A DNA stretch of 64,000 nt from assembly GCF_029227915.1 (NCBI RefSeq), contig NC_079876.1, positions 39,291,828 through 39,355,827 on the forward strand. Direction: 5' to 3'. The notes under the pieces were generated by a model. It did no database searches. It saw only the letters and a list, made by a program, of their open reading frames with translations, and had not been told where the DNA came from. The first letter of the stretch is position 1. Each line of letters opens with the position of its first letter. Shown here piece after piece: positions 49,861-62,640 of the stretch. The stretch is from Hydractinia symbiolongicarpus (taxonomy: Eukaryota > Cnidaria > Hydrozoa > Anthoathecata > Hydractiniidae). Position numbers and translations under genes: made by a program.

Positions 49861-51490
49861 ACGATTTTTTAAATTATTATTTCACCTCTAAAGCCCATGA
49901 GACTTGTAGTTTTTAAAATGTTTTCATTTTTGATGAGACGCTGAATAAAAGAAGTTTAATCGCCGGCAAACGAAAAATCCGCGATTTCCCGTAAATCCCG
50001 ATCTCGGCCCGTATAGTCAAGAGTATACAAGGAAAGTACCCAGTGAGTAAACTCATTTCCCGAACGATTTTTTAAATAATTTTTTCACCACTAAAACGCA
50101 TGAGACTTGTCGTTTTCAGAATTCTTTTTATTTTTGATGAGACGCTTAATGAAAGTGGTTTAATCGCCGGCAAACGAAAACCTGCGATTTCCCGAAAATC
50201 CCAGACTCGGCCCGTATAGTCAAAAGTATACAAAGATAGAACCCAGGGTGTAAACTCATTTCTCGAACGATTTTTTAAATTATTTTTTCACCACTACAAC
50301 GCATGAGACTTGTAGTTTTTAAAAATGTTTTCATTTTTGATGAGACGCTGAATAAAAGAAGTTTAATCGCCGGCAAACGAAAACCTGCGATTTCCCGTAA
50401 ATCTCGATCTCGGCCCGTATAGTCAAAAGTATACAAGGAAAGTACCCAGTGAGTAAACTCATTTCCCTAACGAATTTTTAAATTATTTTTTCACCACTAC
50501 AACGCATGAGACTTGTAGTTTTCAAAAATGTTTTCATTTTTGATGAGACACTGAATAAAAGAAGTTTAATCGCCGGCAAACGAAAATCCGCGATTTCCCG
50601 TAAATCCCGGTCTCGGCTCGTATAGTCAAAAATATACAAGGAAAGTACCCAGTGAGTAAACTCATTTCCCTAACGAATTTTTAAATTATTTTTTCACCAC
50701 TAAAACGCATGAGACTTGTAGTTTTCAAAAATGTTTTCATTTTTGATGGGACGCTTAATAAAAGAGGTTTAATCGCCGGCAAACGAAATCCCGCGATTTT
50801 CCGTAAATCCGGGGCTTGGCCCGTATAGTCGAATGCATACAAAGAAAGTACCCAGGAAGTAAACTCATTTCCCGAACGATTTTTTAAATTTTTTTTTCAC
50901 CACTAAAATGCATGAGACTTGTAGTTTTCAAAAATGTTTTCATTCTTGATGAGACGCTGAATAAAAGAAGTTTAATCGCCGGCAAACGAAAACCTGCGAT
51001 TTTCCGTAAATCCCGATCTCGGCCCGTATAGTCAAAAGTATACAAGGAAAGTACCCAGTAAGTAAACTCATTTCCCTAACGAATTTTTAAATTATTTTTT
51101 CACCACTAAAACGCATGAGACTTGTAGTTTTCAAAAATGTTTTCATTTTTGATGAGACGCTGAATAAAAGAAGTTTAATCGCTGGCAAACGAAAACCTGC
51201 GATTTCTCGTAAATCCCGGACTCGGCCCGTATAGTCAAAAGTATACAAAGAAAGTACCCAGGGTGTAAACTCATTTCCCGAACGATTTTTTAAATTATTA
51301 TTTCACCACTAAAGCCCATGAGACTTGTAGTTTTTAAAAATGTTTTCATTTTTGATGAGACGCTGAATAAAAGAAGTTTAATCGCCGGCAAACGAAAACC
51401 CGCGATTTCCCGTAAATCCCGGACTCGGCCCGTATAGTCAAAAGTATACAAAGACAGTACCCATGGAGTAAACTCATTTCCTGAAAGATT
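49860..51490. repeat. Satellite monomers linking two higher-order domains
   Basis: About eight monomers carry the ordinary landmarks. Unusual local changes are TCGTTTTCAGAATTCTTTTT near 50110 (creating GAATTC), GAGACACTGAATAAAAG near 50547, one GATGGGACGCTTAATAAAAG monomer near 50745 with GTCGAATGCATAC, and TTTTCATTCTTGATG near 50937. Part of this stretch resembles 42400-43150 in order of monomers. No gene or foreign sequence is present. Confidence 0.6.
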
Positions 51491-54160
51491 TTTTAAATTA
51501 TTTTTTCACCACTAAAACGCATGAGACTTGTAGTTTTCAAAAATGTTTTCATTTTTGATGAGACGCTGAATAAAAGAATTTTAATCGCCGGCAAACGAAA
51601 ACCTGCGATTTCCCGTAAATCCCAGACTCGGCCCGTATAGTCAAAAGTATACAAAGATAGAACCCAGGGTGTAAACTCATTTCTGGAACGATTTTTTAAG
51701 TTATTTTTTCACCGCTACAACGCATGAGACTTGTAGTTTTTAAAAATGTTTTCATTTTTGATGAGACGCTGAATAAAAGAAGTTTAATCGCCGGCAAACG
51801 AAAATCCGCGATTTCCCGTAAATTCCGATCTCGGCCCGTATAGTCAAAAGTATACAAGGAAAGTACCCAGTGAGTAAACTCATTTCCCTAACGAATTTTT
51901 AAATTATTTTTTCACCACTAAAACGCATGAGACTTGTAGTTTTCAAAAATGTTTTCATTTTTGATGAGACGCTGAATAAAAGAAGTTTAATCGCCGGCAA
52001 ACGAAAACCTGCGATTTCCCGTAAATCCCGGAATCGGCCCGTATAGTCAAAAGTATACAAAGAAAGTACCCAGGGTGTAAACTCATTTCCCGAACGATTT
52101 TTTAAATTATTTTTTCACCACTACAACGCATGAGACTTGTAGTTTTTAAAAATGTTTTCATTTTTGATGAGACGCTGAATAAAAGAAGTTTAATCGCCGG
52201 CAAACGAAAATCCGCGATTTCCCGTAAATCCCAGTCTCGGCCCGTATAGTCAAAAATATACAAGGAAAGTACCCAGTGAGTAAACTCATTTCCCGAACGA
52301 ATTTTTAAATTATTTTTTCACCACTAAAACGCATGAGACTTGTAGTTTTGAAAAATGTTTTCATTTTTGATGAGACGCTGAATAAAAGAAGTTTAATCGC
52401 CGGCAAACGAAAACCTGCGATTTCCCGTAAATCCCGGACTCGGCCCGTATAGTCAAAAGTATCCAAAGAAAGTACCCAGGGTGTAAACTCTTTCTCGAAC
52501 AATTTTCTAAATTATTTTTTCACCACTACAACGCATGAGACTTGTAGTTTTTAAAAATGTTTTCATTTTTGATGAGACGCTGAATAAAAGAAGTTTAATC
52601 GCCGGCAAACGAAAATCCGCGATTTCCCGTAAATCCCGATCTCGGCCCGTATAGTCAAAAGTATACAAGGAAAGTACCCAGTGAGTAAACTCATTTCCCT
52701 AACGAATTTTTAAATTATTTTTTCACCACTAAAACGCATGAGACTTGTAGTTTTTAAAAATGTTTTCATTTTTGATGAGACGCTGAATAAAAGAAGTTTA
52801 ATCGCCGGCAAACGAAAACCTGCGATTTCCCGTAAATCCCGGACTCAGCCCGTATAGTCAAAAGTATCCAAAGAAAGTACCCAGGGTGTAAACTCATTTC
52901 TCGAACGATTTTTTAAATTATTTTTTCACCACTACAACGCATGAGACTTGTAGTTTTTAAAAATGTTTTCATTTTTGATGAGACGCTGAATAAAAGAAGT
53001 TTAATCGCCGGCAAACGAAAATCCGCGATCTCCCGTAAATCCCGATCTCGGCCCGTATAATCAAAACTATACAAGGAAAGTACCCAGTGAGTAAACTCAT
53101 TTCCCTAACGAATTTTTAAATTATTTTTTCACCACTAAAACGCATGAGACTTGTAGTTTTCAAAAATGTTTTCATTTTTGATGAGACGCTGAATTAAAGA
53201 AGTTTAATCGCCGGCAAACGAAAACCTGCGATTTCCCGTAAATCCCGGACTCGGCCCGTATAGTCAAAAGTATACAAAGAAAGTACCCAGGGTGTAAACT
53301 CATTTCCCGAACGATTTTTTAAATTATTTTTTCACCACTACAACGCATGAGACTTGTAGTTTTTAAAAATGTTTTCATTTTTGATGAGACGCTGAATAAA
53401 AGAAGTTTAATCGCCGGCAAACGAAAATCCGCGATTTCCCGTAAATCCCGGTCTCGGCCCGTATAGTCAAAAATATACAAGGAAAGTACCCAGTGAGTAA
53501 ACTAATTTCCCTAACGAATTTTTAAATTATTTTTTCACCATTAAAACGCATGAGACTTGTAGTTTTGAAAAATGTTTTCATTTTTGATGAGACGCTGAAT
53601 AAAAAAAGTTTAATCCCCGGCAAACGAAAACCTGCGATTTCCCGTAAATCCCGGACTCGGCCCGTATAGTCAAAAGTATCCAAAGAAAGTACCCAGGGTG
53701 TAAACTCATTTCCCGAACGATTTTTTAAATTATTTTTTCACCACTACAACGCATGAGACTTGTAGTTTTTAAAAATGTTTTCATTTTTGATGAGACGCTG
53801 AATAAAAGAAGTTTAATCGCCGGCAAACGAAAATCCGCGATTTCCCGTAAATCCCGGTCTCGGCCCGTATAGTCAAAAATATACAAGGAAAGTACCCAGT
53901 GAGTAAACTCATTTCCCTAACGAATTTTTAAATTATTTTTTCACCACTAAAACGCATGAGACTTGTAGTTTTGAAAAATGTTTTCATTTTTGATGAGACG
54001 CTGAATAAAAAAAGTTTAATCCCCGGCAAACGAAAACCTGCGATTTCCCGTAAATCCCGGACTCGGCCCGTGTAGTCAAAAGTATCCAAAGAAAGTACCC
54101 AGGGTGTAAACTCATTTCCCGAACGATTTTTTAAATTGTTTTTTCACCACTAAAACGCAT

Positions 54161-54363
54161 GAGACTTGTAGTTTTTAAAAATGTTTTCATTTTTGATGGG
54201 ACGCTTAATAAAAGAGGTTTAATCGCCGGCAAACGAAATCCCGCGATTTTCCGTAAATCCGGGGCTTGGCCCGTATAGTCGAATGTATACAAAGAAAGTA
54301 CCCAGGAAGTAAACTCATTTCCCGAACGATTTTTTAAATTTTTTTTTCACCACTAAAATGCAT
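54161..54363 (+). repeat. Monomer subfamily with GATGGGACGCTTAATAAAAG (example)
   Basis: Diagnostic linked changes are GATGGGACGCTTAATAAAAGAGG, AAATCCCGCGATTTTCCG, AAATCCGGGGCTTGG, GTCGAATGTATAC and CCAGGAAGTAAAC. Copies are sparse before 47 kb (about 36948, 42425 and 46484) and common from 50.7 kb to the right edge. Some right-end copies, as near 56834 and 58662, switch to GTCAAAAATATACAAGG in their second half, which looks like a recombinant of two subfamilies. Confidence 0.8.
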
Positions 54364-56579
54364 GAGACTTGTAGTTTTCAAAAATGTTTTCATTTTTGAT
54401 GAGACGCTGAATAAAAGAAGTTTAATCGCCGGCAAACGAAAACCTGCGATTTCCCGTAAATCCCGGACTCGGCCCGTATAGTCAAAAGTATACAAAGAAA
54501 GTACCCAGGGAGTAAACTAATTTCCCAAACGATTTTTTAAATTATTATTTCACCACTAAAGCCCATGAGACTTGTAGTTTTTAAAAATGTTTTCATTTTT
54601 GATGAGACGCTGAATAAAAGAAGTTTAATCGCTGGCAAACGAAAACCTGCAATTTCCCGTAAATCCCAGACTCGGCCCGTATAGTCAAAAGTATACAAAG
54701 ATAGAACCCAGGGTGTAAACTCATTTCTCGAACGATTTTTTAAATTATTTTTTCACCGCTACAACGCATGAGACTTGTAGTTTTTAAAAATGTTTTCATT
54801 TTTGATGAGACGCTGAATAAAAGAAGTTTAATCGCCGGCAAACGAAAATCCGCGATTTCCCGTAAATTCCGATCTCGGCCCGTATAGTCAAAAGTATACA
54901 AGGAAAGTACCCAGTGAGTAAACTCATTTCCCTAACGAATTTTTAAATTATTTTTTCACCACTAAAACGCATGAGACTTGTAGTTTTCAAAAATGTTTTC
55001 ATTTTTGATGAGACGCTGAATAAAAGAAGTTTAATCGCCGGCAAACGAAAACCTGCGATTTCCCGTAAATCCCGGACTCGGCCCGTATAGTCAAAAGTAT
55101 ACAAAGAAAGTACCCAGGGTGTAAACTCATTTCCCGAACGATTTTTTAAATTATTTTTTCACCACTACAACGCATGAGACTTGTAGTTTTTAAAAATGTT
55201 TTCATTTTTGATGAGACGCTGAATAAAAGAAGTTTAATCGCCGGCAAACGAAAATCCGCGATTTCCCGTAAATCCCGGTCTCGGCCCGTATAGTCAAAAA
55301 TATACAAGGAAAGTGCCCAGTGAGTAAACTCATTTCCCGAACGAATTTTTAAATTATTTTTTCACCACTAAAGCGCATGAGACTTGTAGTTTTGAAAAAT
55401 GTTTTCATTTTTGATGAGACGCTGAATAAAAGAAGTTTAATCGCCGGCAAACGAAAACCTGCGATTTCCCGTAAATCCCGGACTCGGCCCGTATAGTCAA
55501 AAGTATCCAAAGAAAGTACCCAGGGTGTAAACTCTTTCTCGAACGATTTTTTAAATTATTTTTTCACCACTACAACGCATGAGACTTGTAGTTTTTAAAA
55601 ATGTTTTCATTTTTGATGAGACGCTGTTTAAAATAATTTAATCGCCGGCAAACGAAAATCCGCGATTTCCCGTAAATCCCGATCTCGGCCCGTATAGTCA
55701 GAAGTATACAAGGAAAGTACCCAGTGAGTAAACTCATTTCCCTAACGAATTTTTAAATTATTTTTTCACCACTAAAACGCATGAAACTTGTAGTTTTCAA
55801 AAATGTTTTCATTTTTGATGAGACGCTGAATAAAAGAAGTTTAATCGCCGGCAAACGAAAACCTGCGATTTCCCGTAAATCCCGGACTCAGCCCGTATAG
55901 TCAAAAGTATCCAAAGAAAGTACCCAGGGTGTAAACTCATTTCTCGAACGATTTTTTAAATTATTTTTTCACCACTACAACGCATGAGACTTGTAGTTTT
56001 TAAAAATGTTTTCATTTTTGATGAGACGCTGAATAAAAGAAGTTTAATCGCCGGCAAACGAAAATCCGCGATTTCCCGTAAATCCCGATCTCGGCCCGTA
56101 TAATCAAAAGTATACAAGGAAAGTACCCAGTGAGTAAACTCATTTCCCTAACGAATTTTTAAATTATTTTTTCACCACTAAAACGCATGAGACTTGTAGT
56201 TTTCAAAAATGTTTTCATTTTTGATGAGACGCTGAATTAAAGAAGTTTAATCGCCGGCAAACGAAAACCTGCGATTTCCCGTAAATCCCGGACTCGGCCC
56301 GTATAGTCAAAAGTATACAAAGAAAGTACCCAGGGTGTAAACTCATTTCCCGAACGATTTTTTAAATTATTTTTTCACCACTACAACGCATGAGACTTGT
56401 AGTTTTTAAAAATGTTTTCATTTTTGATGAGACGCTGAATAAAAGAAGTTTAATCGCCGGCAAACGAAAATCCGCGATTTCCCGTAAATCCCGGTCTCGG
56501 CCCGTATAGTCAAAAATATACAAGGAAAGTACCCAGTGAGTAAACTCATTTCCCTAACGAATTTTTAAATTATTTTTTC

Positions 56580-59500
56580 ACCACTAAAACGCATGAGACT
56601 TGTAGTTTTGAAAAATGTTTTCATTTTTGATGAGACGCTGAATAAAAAAAGTTTAATCCCCGGCAAACGAAAACCTGCGATTTCCCGTAAATCCCGGACT
56701 CGGCCCGTGTAGTCAAAAGTATCCAAAGAAAGTACCCAGGGTGTAAACTCATTTCCCGAACGATTTTTTAAATTGATTTTTCACCACTAAAACGCATGAG
56801 ACTTGTAGTTTTTAAAAATGTTTTCATTTTTGATGGGACGCTTAATAAAAGAGGTTTAATCGCCGGCAAACGAAATCCCGCGATTTTCCGTAAATCCGGG
56901 GCTTGGCCCGTATAGTCAAAAATATACAAGGAAAGTACCCAGTGAGTAAACTCATTTCCCTAACGAATTTTTAAATTATTTTTTCACCACTAAAACGCAT
57001 GAGACTTGTAGTTTTGAAAAATGTTTTCATTTTTGATGAGACGCTGAATAAAAAAAGTTTAATCCCCGGCAAACGAAAACCTGCGATTTCCCGTAAATCC
57101 CGGACTCGGCCCGTATAGTCAAAAGTATCCAAAGAAAGTACCCAGGGTGTAAACTCATTTCCCGAACGATTTTTTAAATTATTTTTTCACCACTACAACG
57201 CATGAGACTTGTAGTTTTTAAAAATGTTTTCATTTTTGATGAGACGCTGAATAAAAGAAGTTTAATCGCCGGCAAACGAAAATCCGCGATTTCAGGTAAA
57301 TCCCGGTCTCGGCCTGTATAGTCAAAAATATACAAGGAAAGTACCCAGTGAGTAAACTCATTTCCCTAACGAATTTTTAAATTATTTTTTCACCACTAAA
57401 ACGCATGAGACTTGTAGTTTTGAAAAATGTTTTCATTTTTGATGAGACGCTGAATAAAAAAAGTTTAATCCCCGGCAAACGAAAACCTGCGATTTCCCGT
57501 AAATCCCGGACTCGGCCCGTGTAGTCAAAAGTATCCAAAGAAAGTACCCAGGGTGTAAACTCATTTCCCGAACGATTTTTTAAATTGTTTTTTCACCACT
57601 AAAACGCATGAGACTTGTAGTTTTTAAAAATGTTTTCATTTTTGATGGGACGCTTAATAAAAGAGGTTTAATCGCCGGCAAACGAAATCCCGCGATTTTC
57701 CGTAAATCCGGGGCTTGGCCCGTATAGTCGAATGTATACAAAGAAAGTACCCAGGAAGTAAACTCATTTCCCGAACGATTTTTTAAATTTTTTTTTCACC
57801 ACTAAAATGCGTGAGACTTGTAGTTTTCAAAAATGTTTTCATTTTTGATGAGACGCTGAATAAAAGAAGTTTAATCGCCGGCAAAAGAAAAAACCTGCGA
57901 TTTCCCGTAAATCCCGGACTCGGCCCGTATAGTCAAAAGTATACAAAGAAAGTACCCGGGGTGTAAACTCATTTCCCGAGTGATTTTTTAAATTATTATC
58001 TCACCACTAAAGCCCATGAGACTTGTAGTTTTTAAAAATGTTTTCATTTTTGATGAGACGCTTAATAAAAGAGGTTTAATCGCCGGCAAACGATATCCCG
58101 CGATTTCCCGTAAATCCCGGGCTTGGACCGTATACTCGAATGTATACAAAGAAAGTACCCAGGAAGTAAACTCATTTCCCGAACGATTTTTTAAATTTTT
58201 TTTTCACCACTAAAACGCATGAGATTTGTAGTTTTCAAAAATGTTTTCAATTTTGATGAGACGCTTAATGAAAGAGGTTAAATCGCCGGCAAACGAAAAC
58301 CCGCGATTTCCCGTAAATCCCGGGTTGGCCCGTATAGTCAAAAGTATACAAAGATAGTACCCAGGGAGTAAACTCATTTCCCGAACGATTTTTTAAATTA
58401 TTTTTTCACCACTAAAACGCATGAGACTTGTAGTTTTGAAAAATGTTTTCATTTTTGATGAGACGCTGAATAAAAAAAGTTTAATCCCCGGCAAACGAAA
58501 ACCTGCGATTTCCCGTAAATCCCGGACTCGGCCCGTGTAGTCAAAAGTATCCAAAGAAAGTACCCAGGGTGTAAACTCATTTCCCGAACGATTTTTTAAA
58601 TTGATTTTTCACCACTAAAACGCATGAGACTTGTAGTTTTTAAAAATGTTTTCATTTTTGATGGGACGCTTAATAAAAGAGGTTTAATCGCCGGCAAACG
58701 AAATCCCGCGATTTTCCGTAAATCCGGGGCTTGGCCCGTATAGTCAAAAATATACAAGGAAAGTACCCAGTGAGTAAACTCATTTCCCTAACGAATTTTT
58801 AAATTATTTTTTCACCACTAAAACGCATGAGACTTGTAGTTTTGAAAAATGTTTTCATTTTTGATGAGACGCTGAATAAAAAAAGTTTAATCCCCGGCAA
58901 ACGAAAACCTGCGATTTCCCGTAAATCCCGGACTCGGCCCGTATAGTCAAAAGTATCCAAAGAAAGTACCCAGGGTGTAAACTCATTTCCCGAACGATTT
59001 TTTAAATTATTTTTTCACCACTACAACGCATGAGACTTGTAGTTTTTAAAAATGTTTTCATTTTTGATGAGACGCTGAATAAAAGAAGTTTAATCGCCGG
59101 CAAACGAAAATCCGCGATTTCAGGTAAATCCCGGTCTCGGCCTGTATAGTCAAAAATATACAAGGAAAGTACCCAGTGAGTAAACTCATTTCCCTAACGA
59201 ATTTTTAAATTATTTTTTCACCACTAAAACGCATAAGACTTGTAGTTTTGAAAAATGTTTTCATTTTTGATGAGACGCTGAATAAAAAAAGTTTAATCCC
59301 CGGCAAACGAAAACCTGCGATTTCCCGTAAATCCCGGACTCGGCCCGTGTAGTCAAAAGTATCCAAAGAAAGTACCCAGGGTGTAAACTCATTTCCCGAA
59401 CGATTTTTTAAATTGTTTTTTCACCACTAAAACGCATGAGACTTGTAGTTTTTAAAAATGTTTTCATTTTTGATGGGACGCTTAATAAAAGAGGTTTAAT

Positions 59501-60235
59501 CGCCGGCAAACGAAATCCCGCGATTTTCCGTAAATCCGGGGCTTGGCCCGTATAGTCGAATGTATACAAAGAAAGTACCCAGGAAGTAAACTCATTTCCC
59601 GAACGATTTTTTAAATTTTTTTTTCACCACTAAAATGCGTGAGACTTGTAGTTTTCAAAAATGTTTTCATTTTTGATGAGACGCTGAATAAAAGAAGTTT
59701 AATCGCCGGCAAAAGAAAAAACCTGCGATTTCCCGTAAATCCCGGACTCGGCCCGTATAGTCAAAAGTATACAAAGAAAGTACCCGGGGTGTAAACTCAT
59801 TTCCCGAGTGATTTTTTAAATTATTATCTCACCACTAAAGCCCATGAGACTTGTAGTTTTTAAAAATGTTTTCATTTTTGATGAGACGCTTAATAAAAGA
59901 GGTTTAATCGCCGGCAAACGATATCCCGCGATTTCCCGTAAATCCCGGGCTTGGACCGTATACTCGAATGTATACAAAGAAAGTACCCAGGAAGTAAACT
60001 CATTTCCCGAACGATTTTTTAAATTTTTTTTTCACCACTAAAACGCATGAGATTTGTAGTTTTCAAAAATGTTTTCAATTTTGATGAGACGCTTAATGAA
60101 AGAGGTTAAATCGCCGGCAAACGAAAACCCGCGATTTCCCGTAAATCCCGGGTTGGCCCGTATAGTCAAAAGTATACAAAGATAGTACCCAGGGAGTAAA
60201 CTCATTTCCCGAACGATTTTTTAATTTATTTTTTC
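56580..60235. repeat. 9-monomer higher-order repeat, 1828-bp spacing, two tandem copies
   Basis: AATCCCCGGCAAACG is at 56655, 57061 and 57467 in copy 1 and at 58483, 58889 and 59295 in copy 2, always 1828 bp apart. The distinctive GCAAAAGAAAAAACCTGCG insertion (near 57881 and 59709), CCCGAGTGATTTTTT, CTCACCACTAAAGCCC, GGACCGTATACTCGAATG and CCCGGGTTGGCCC (58319 and 60147) follow in both. The copies are near-identical by eye; one seen difference is CGCATGAGAC near 57408 against CGCATAAGAC near 59231. Copy 1 is about 56580-58407 and copy 2 about 58408-60235. Confidence 0.87.
56595..56797 (+). repeat. Monomer subfamily with TTTTGAAAAATG and TTAATCCCCGGC (example)
   Basis: Diagnostic changes are GTAGTTTTGAAAAATG, GAATAAAAAAAGTTTAATCCCC in place of GAATAAAAGAAGTTTAATCGCC, and GTATCCAAAG, which destroys the GTATAC palindrome; some copies have CCGTGTAG. 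The change TAATCGCC to TAATCCCC removes one core CpG. TTTTGAAAAATG first appears near 52345 and the full set from 53560 on. The full form is restricted to the right-hand 11 kb. Confidence 0.8.
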
Positions 60236-62640
60236 ACCACTAAAACGCATGAGACTTGTAGTTTTCAAAAATGTTTTCATTTTTGATGAGACGCTGAATA
60301 AAAGAATTTTAATCGCCGGCAAACGAAAACCTGCGATTTCCCGTAAATCCCGGACTCGGCCCGTGTAGTCAAAAGTATACAAAGAAAGTACCCAGGGAGT
60401 AAACTCATTTCCGGAACGATTTTTTAATTTATTTTTTCACCACTAAAACGCATGAGACTTGTAGTTTTCAAAAATGTTTTCATTTTTGATGAGACGCTGA
60501 ATAAAAGAATTTTAATCGCCGGCAAACGAAAACCTGCGATTTCCCGTAAATCCCGGACTCGGCCCGTGTAGTCAAAAGTATACAAAGAAAGTACCCAGGG
60601 AGTAAACTAATTTCCCAAACGATTTTTTAAATTATTATTTCACCACTAAAGCCCATGAGACTTGTAGTTTTTAAAAATGTTTTCATTTTTGATGAGACGC
60701 TGAATGAAAGAAGTTTAATCGCCGACAAACGAAAACCCGCGATTTCCCGTAAATCCCGGACTCGGCCCGTATAGTCAAAAGTATACAAAGAAAGTACCCA
60801 GGGAGTAAACTCATTTCCCGAACGATTTTTTAAATTATTTTTTCACCACTAAAACGCATGAGACTTGTAGTTTTTAAAAATGTTTTCATTTTTGATGGGA
60901 CGCTTAATAAAAGAGGTTTAATCGCCGGCAAACGAAATCCCGCGATTTTCCGTAAATCCGGGGCTTGGCCCGTATAGTCAAAAATATACAAGGAAAGTAC
61001 CCAGTGAGTAAACTCATTTCCCTAACGAATTTTTAAATTATTTTTTCACCACTAAAACGCATGAGACTTGTAGTTTTCAAAAATGTTTTCAATTTTGATG
61101 AGACGCTTAATGAAAGAGGTTAAATCGCCGGCAAACGAAAACCCGCGATTTCCCGTAAATCCCGGGTTGGCCCGTATAGTCAAAAGTATACAAAGATAGT
61201 ACCCAGGGAGTAAACTCATTTCCCGAACGATTTTTTAATTTATTTTTTCACCACTAAAACGCATGAGACTTGTAGTTTTCAAAAATGTTTTCATTTTTGA
61301 TGAGACGCTGAATAAAAGAAGTTTAATCGCCGACAAACGAAAACCCGCGATTTCCCGTAAATCCCGGACTCGGCCCGTATAGTCAAAAGTATACAAAGAA
61401 AGTACCCAGGGAGTAAACTCATTTCCCGAACGATTTTTTAAATTATTTTTTCACCACTAAAACGCATGAGACTTGTAGTTTTTAAAAATGTTTTCATTTT
61501 TGATGGGACGCTTAATAAAAGAGGTTTAATCGCCGGCAAACGAAATCCCGCGATTTTCCGTAAATCCGAGGCTTGGCCCGTATAGTCAAAAATATACAAG
61601 GAAAGTACCCAGTGAGTAAACTCATTTCCCTAACGAATTTTTAAATTATTTTTTCACCACTAAAACGCATGAGACTTGTAGTTTTCAAAAATGTTTTCAA
61701 TTTTGATGAGACGCTTAATGAAAGAGGTTAAATCGCCGGCAAACGAAAACCCGCGATTTCCCGTAAATCCCGGGTTGGCCCGTATAGTCAAAAGTATACA
61801 AAGATAGTACCCAGGGAGTAAACTCATTTCCCGAACGATTTTTTAATTTATTTTTTCACCACTAAAACGCATGAGACTTGTAGTTTTCAAAAATGTTTTC
61901 ATTTTTGATGAGACGCTGAATAAAAGAATTTTAATCGCCGGCAAACGAAAACCTGCGATTTCCCGTAAATCCCGGACTCGGCCCGTGTAGTCAAAAGTAT
62001 ACAAAGAAAGTACCCAGGGAGTAAACTCATTTCCGGAACGATTTTTTAATTTATTTTTTCACCACTAAAACGCATGAGACTTGTAGTTTTCAAAAATGTT
62101 TTCATTTTTGATGAGACGCTGAATAAAAGAATTTTAATCGCCGGCAAACGAAAACCTGCGATTTCCCGTAAATCCCGGACTCGGCCCGTGTAGTCAAAAG
62201 TATACAAAGAAAGTACCCAGGGAGTAAACTAATTTCCCAAACGATTTTTTAAATTATTATTTCACCACTAAAGCCCATGAGACTTGTAGTTTTTAAAAAT
62301 GTTTTCATTTTTGATGAGACGCTGAATAAAAGAAGTTTAATCGCCGACAAACGAAAACCCGCGATTTCCCGTAAATCCCGGACTCGGCCCGTATAGTCAA
62401 AAGTATACAAAGAAAGTACCCAGGGAGTAAACTCATTTCCCGAACGATTTTTTAAATTATTTTTTCACCACTAAAACGCATGAGACTTGTAGTTTTTAAA
62501 AATGTTTTCATTTTTGATGGGACGCTTAATAAAAGAGGTTTAATCGCCGGCAAACGAAATCCCGCGATTTTCCGTAAATCCGGGGCTTGGCCCGTATAGT
62601 CAAAAATTTACAAGGAAAGTACCCAGTGAGTAAACTCATT
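60149..62640. repeat. Nested 5-3-5 monomer block, 1622-bp overall spacing
   Basis: Call the monomers A (CCCGGGTTGGCCC), B (AAGAATTTTAATCGCC with CCGTGTAG), C (GCCGACAAACG) and D (GATGGGACGCTTAATAAAAG). The order read from the sequence is A B B C D, A C D, A B B C D. A is anchored at 60149, 61163 and 61771; C at 60721, 61329 and 62343. The spacings 1014, 608 and 1622 bp correspond to 5, 3 and 8 monomers. The middle A C D set lacks both B monomers. The outer sets are near-identical by eye. Confidence 0.87.

Larger units (their letters stand above)
51500..57060. repeat. 15-monomer higher-order repeat, 3044-bp spacing
   Basis: CACCGCTACAACGC is near 51710 and 54754, AAATTCCGATCTCGG near 51820 and 54864, GTAAACTCTTTCTCGAAC near 52483 and 55527, and GACGCTGAATTAAAGAAG near 53186 and 56229. 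All are 3043-3044 bp apart. The pair starts near 51500/54545. After about 54060/57100 the copies lose register, because the GATGGGACGC monomer follows in one but not in the other. The second copy has a local scramble near 55627. The right half introduces the TTTTGAAAAATG subfamily that dominates the rest of the window. Confidence 0.8.

Noticed and set aside
50100-50130. GAATTC and surrounding changes near 50117 as an insertion junction
   Set aside because: Only a few substitutions are involved, and the flanking monomer sequence is continuous and in register.
58016-58213. Plus-strand 65-codon frames starting at ATG, also at 59844 and 63698
   Set aside because: All three are the same monomer pair copied by the higher-order duplications, so their recurrence is not independent evidence of coding. 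The start lies in the common CCCATGAGACTTG motif and most monomers close this frame.
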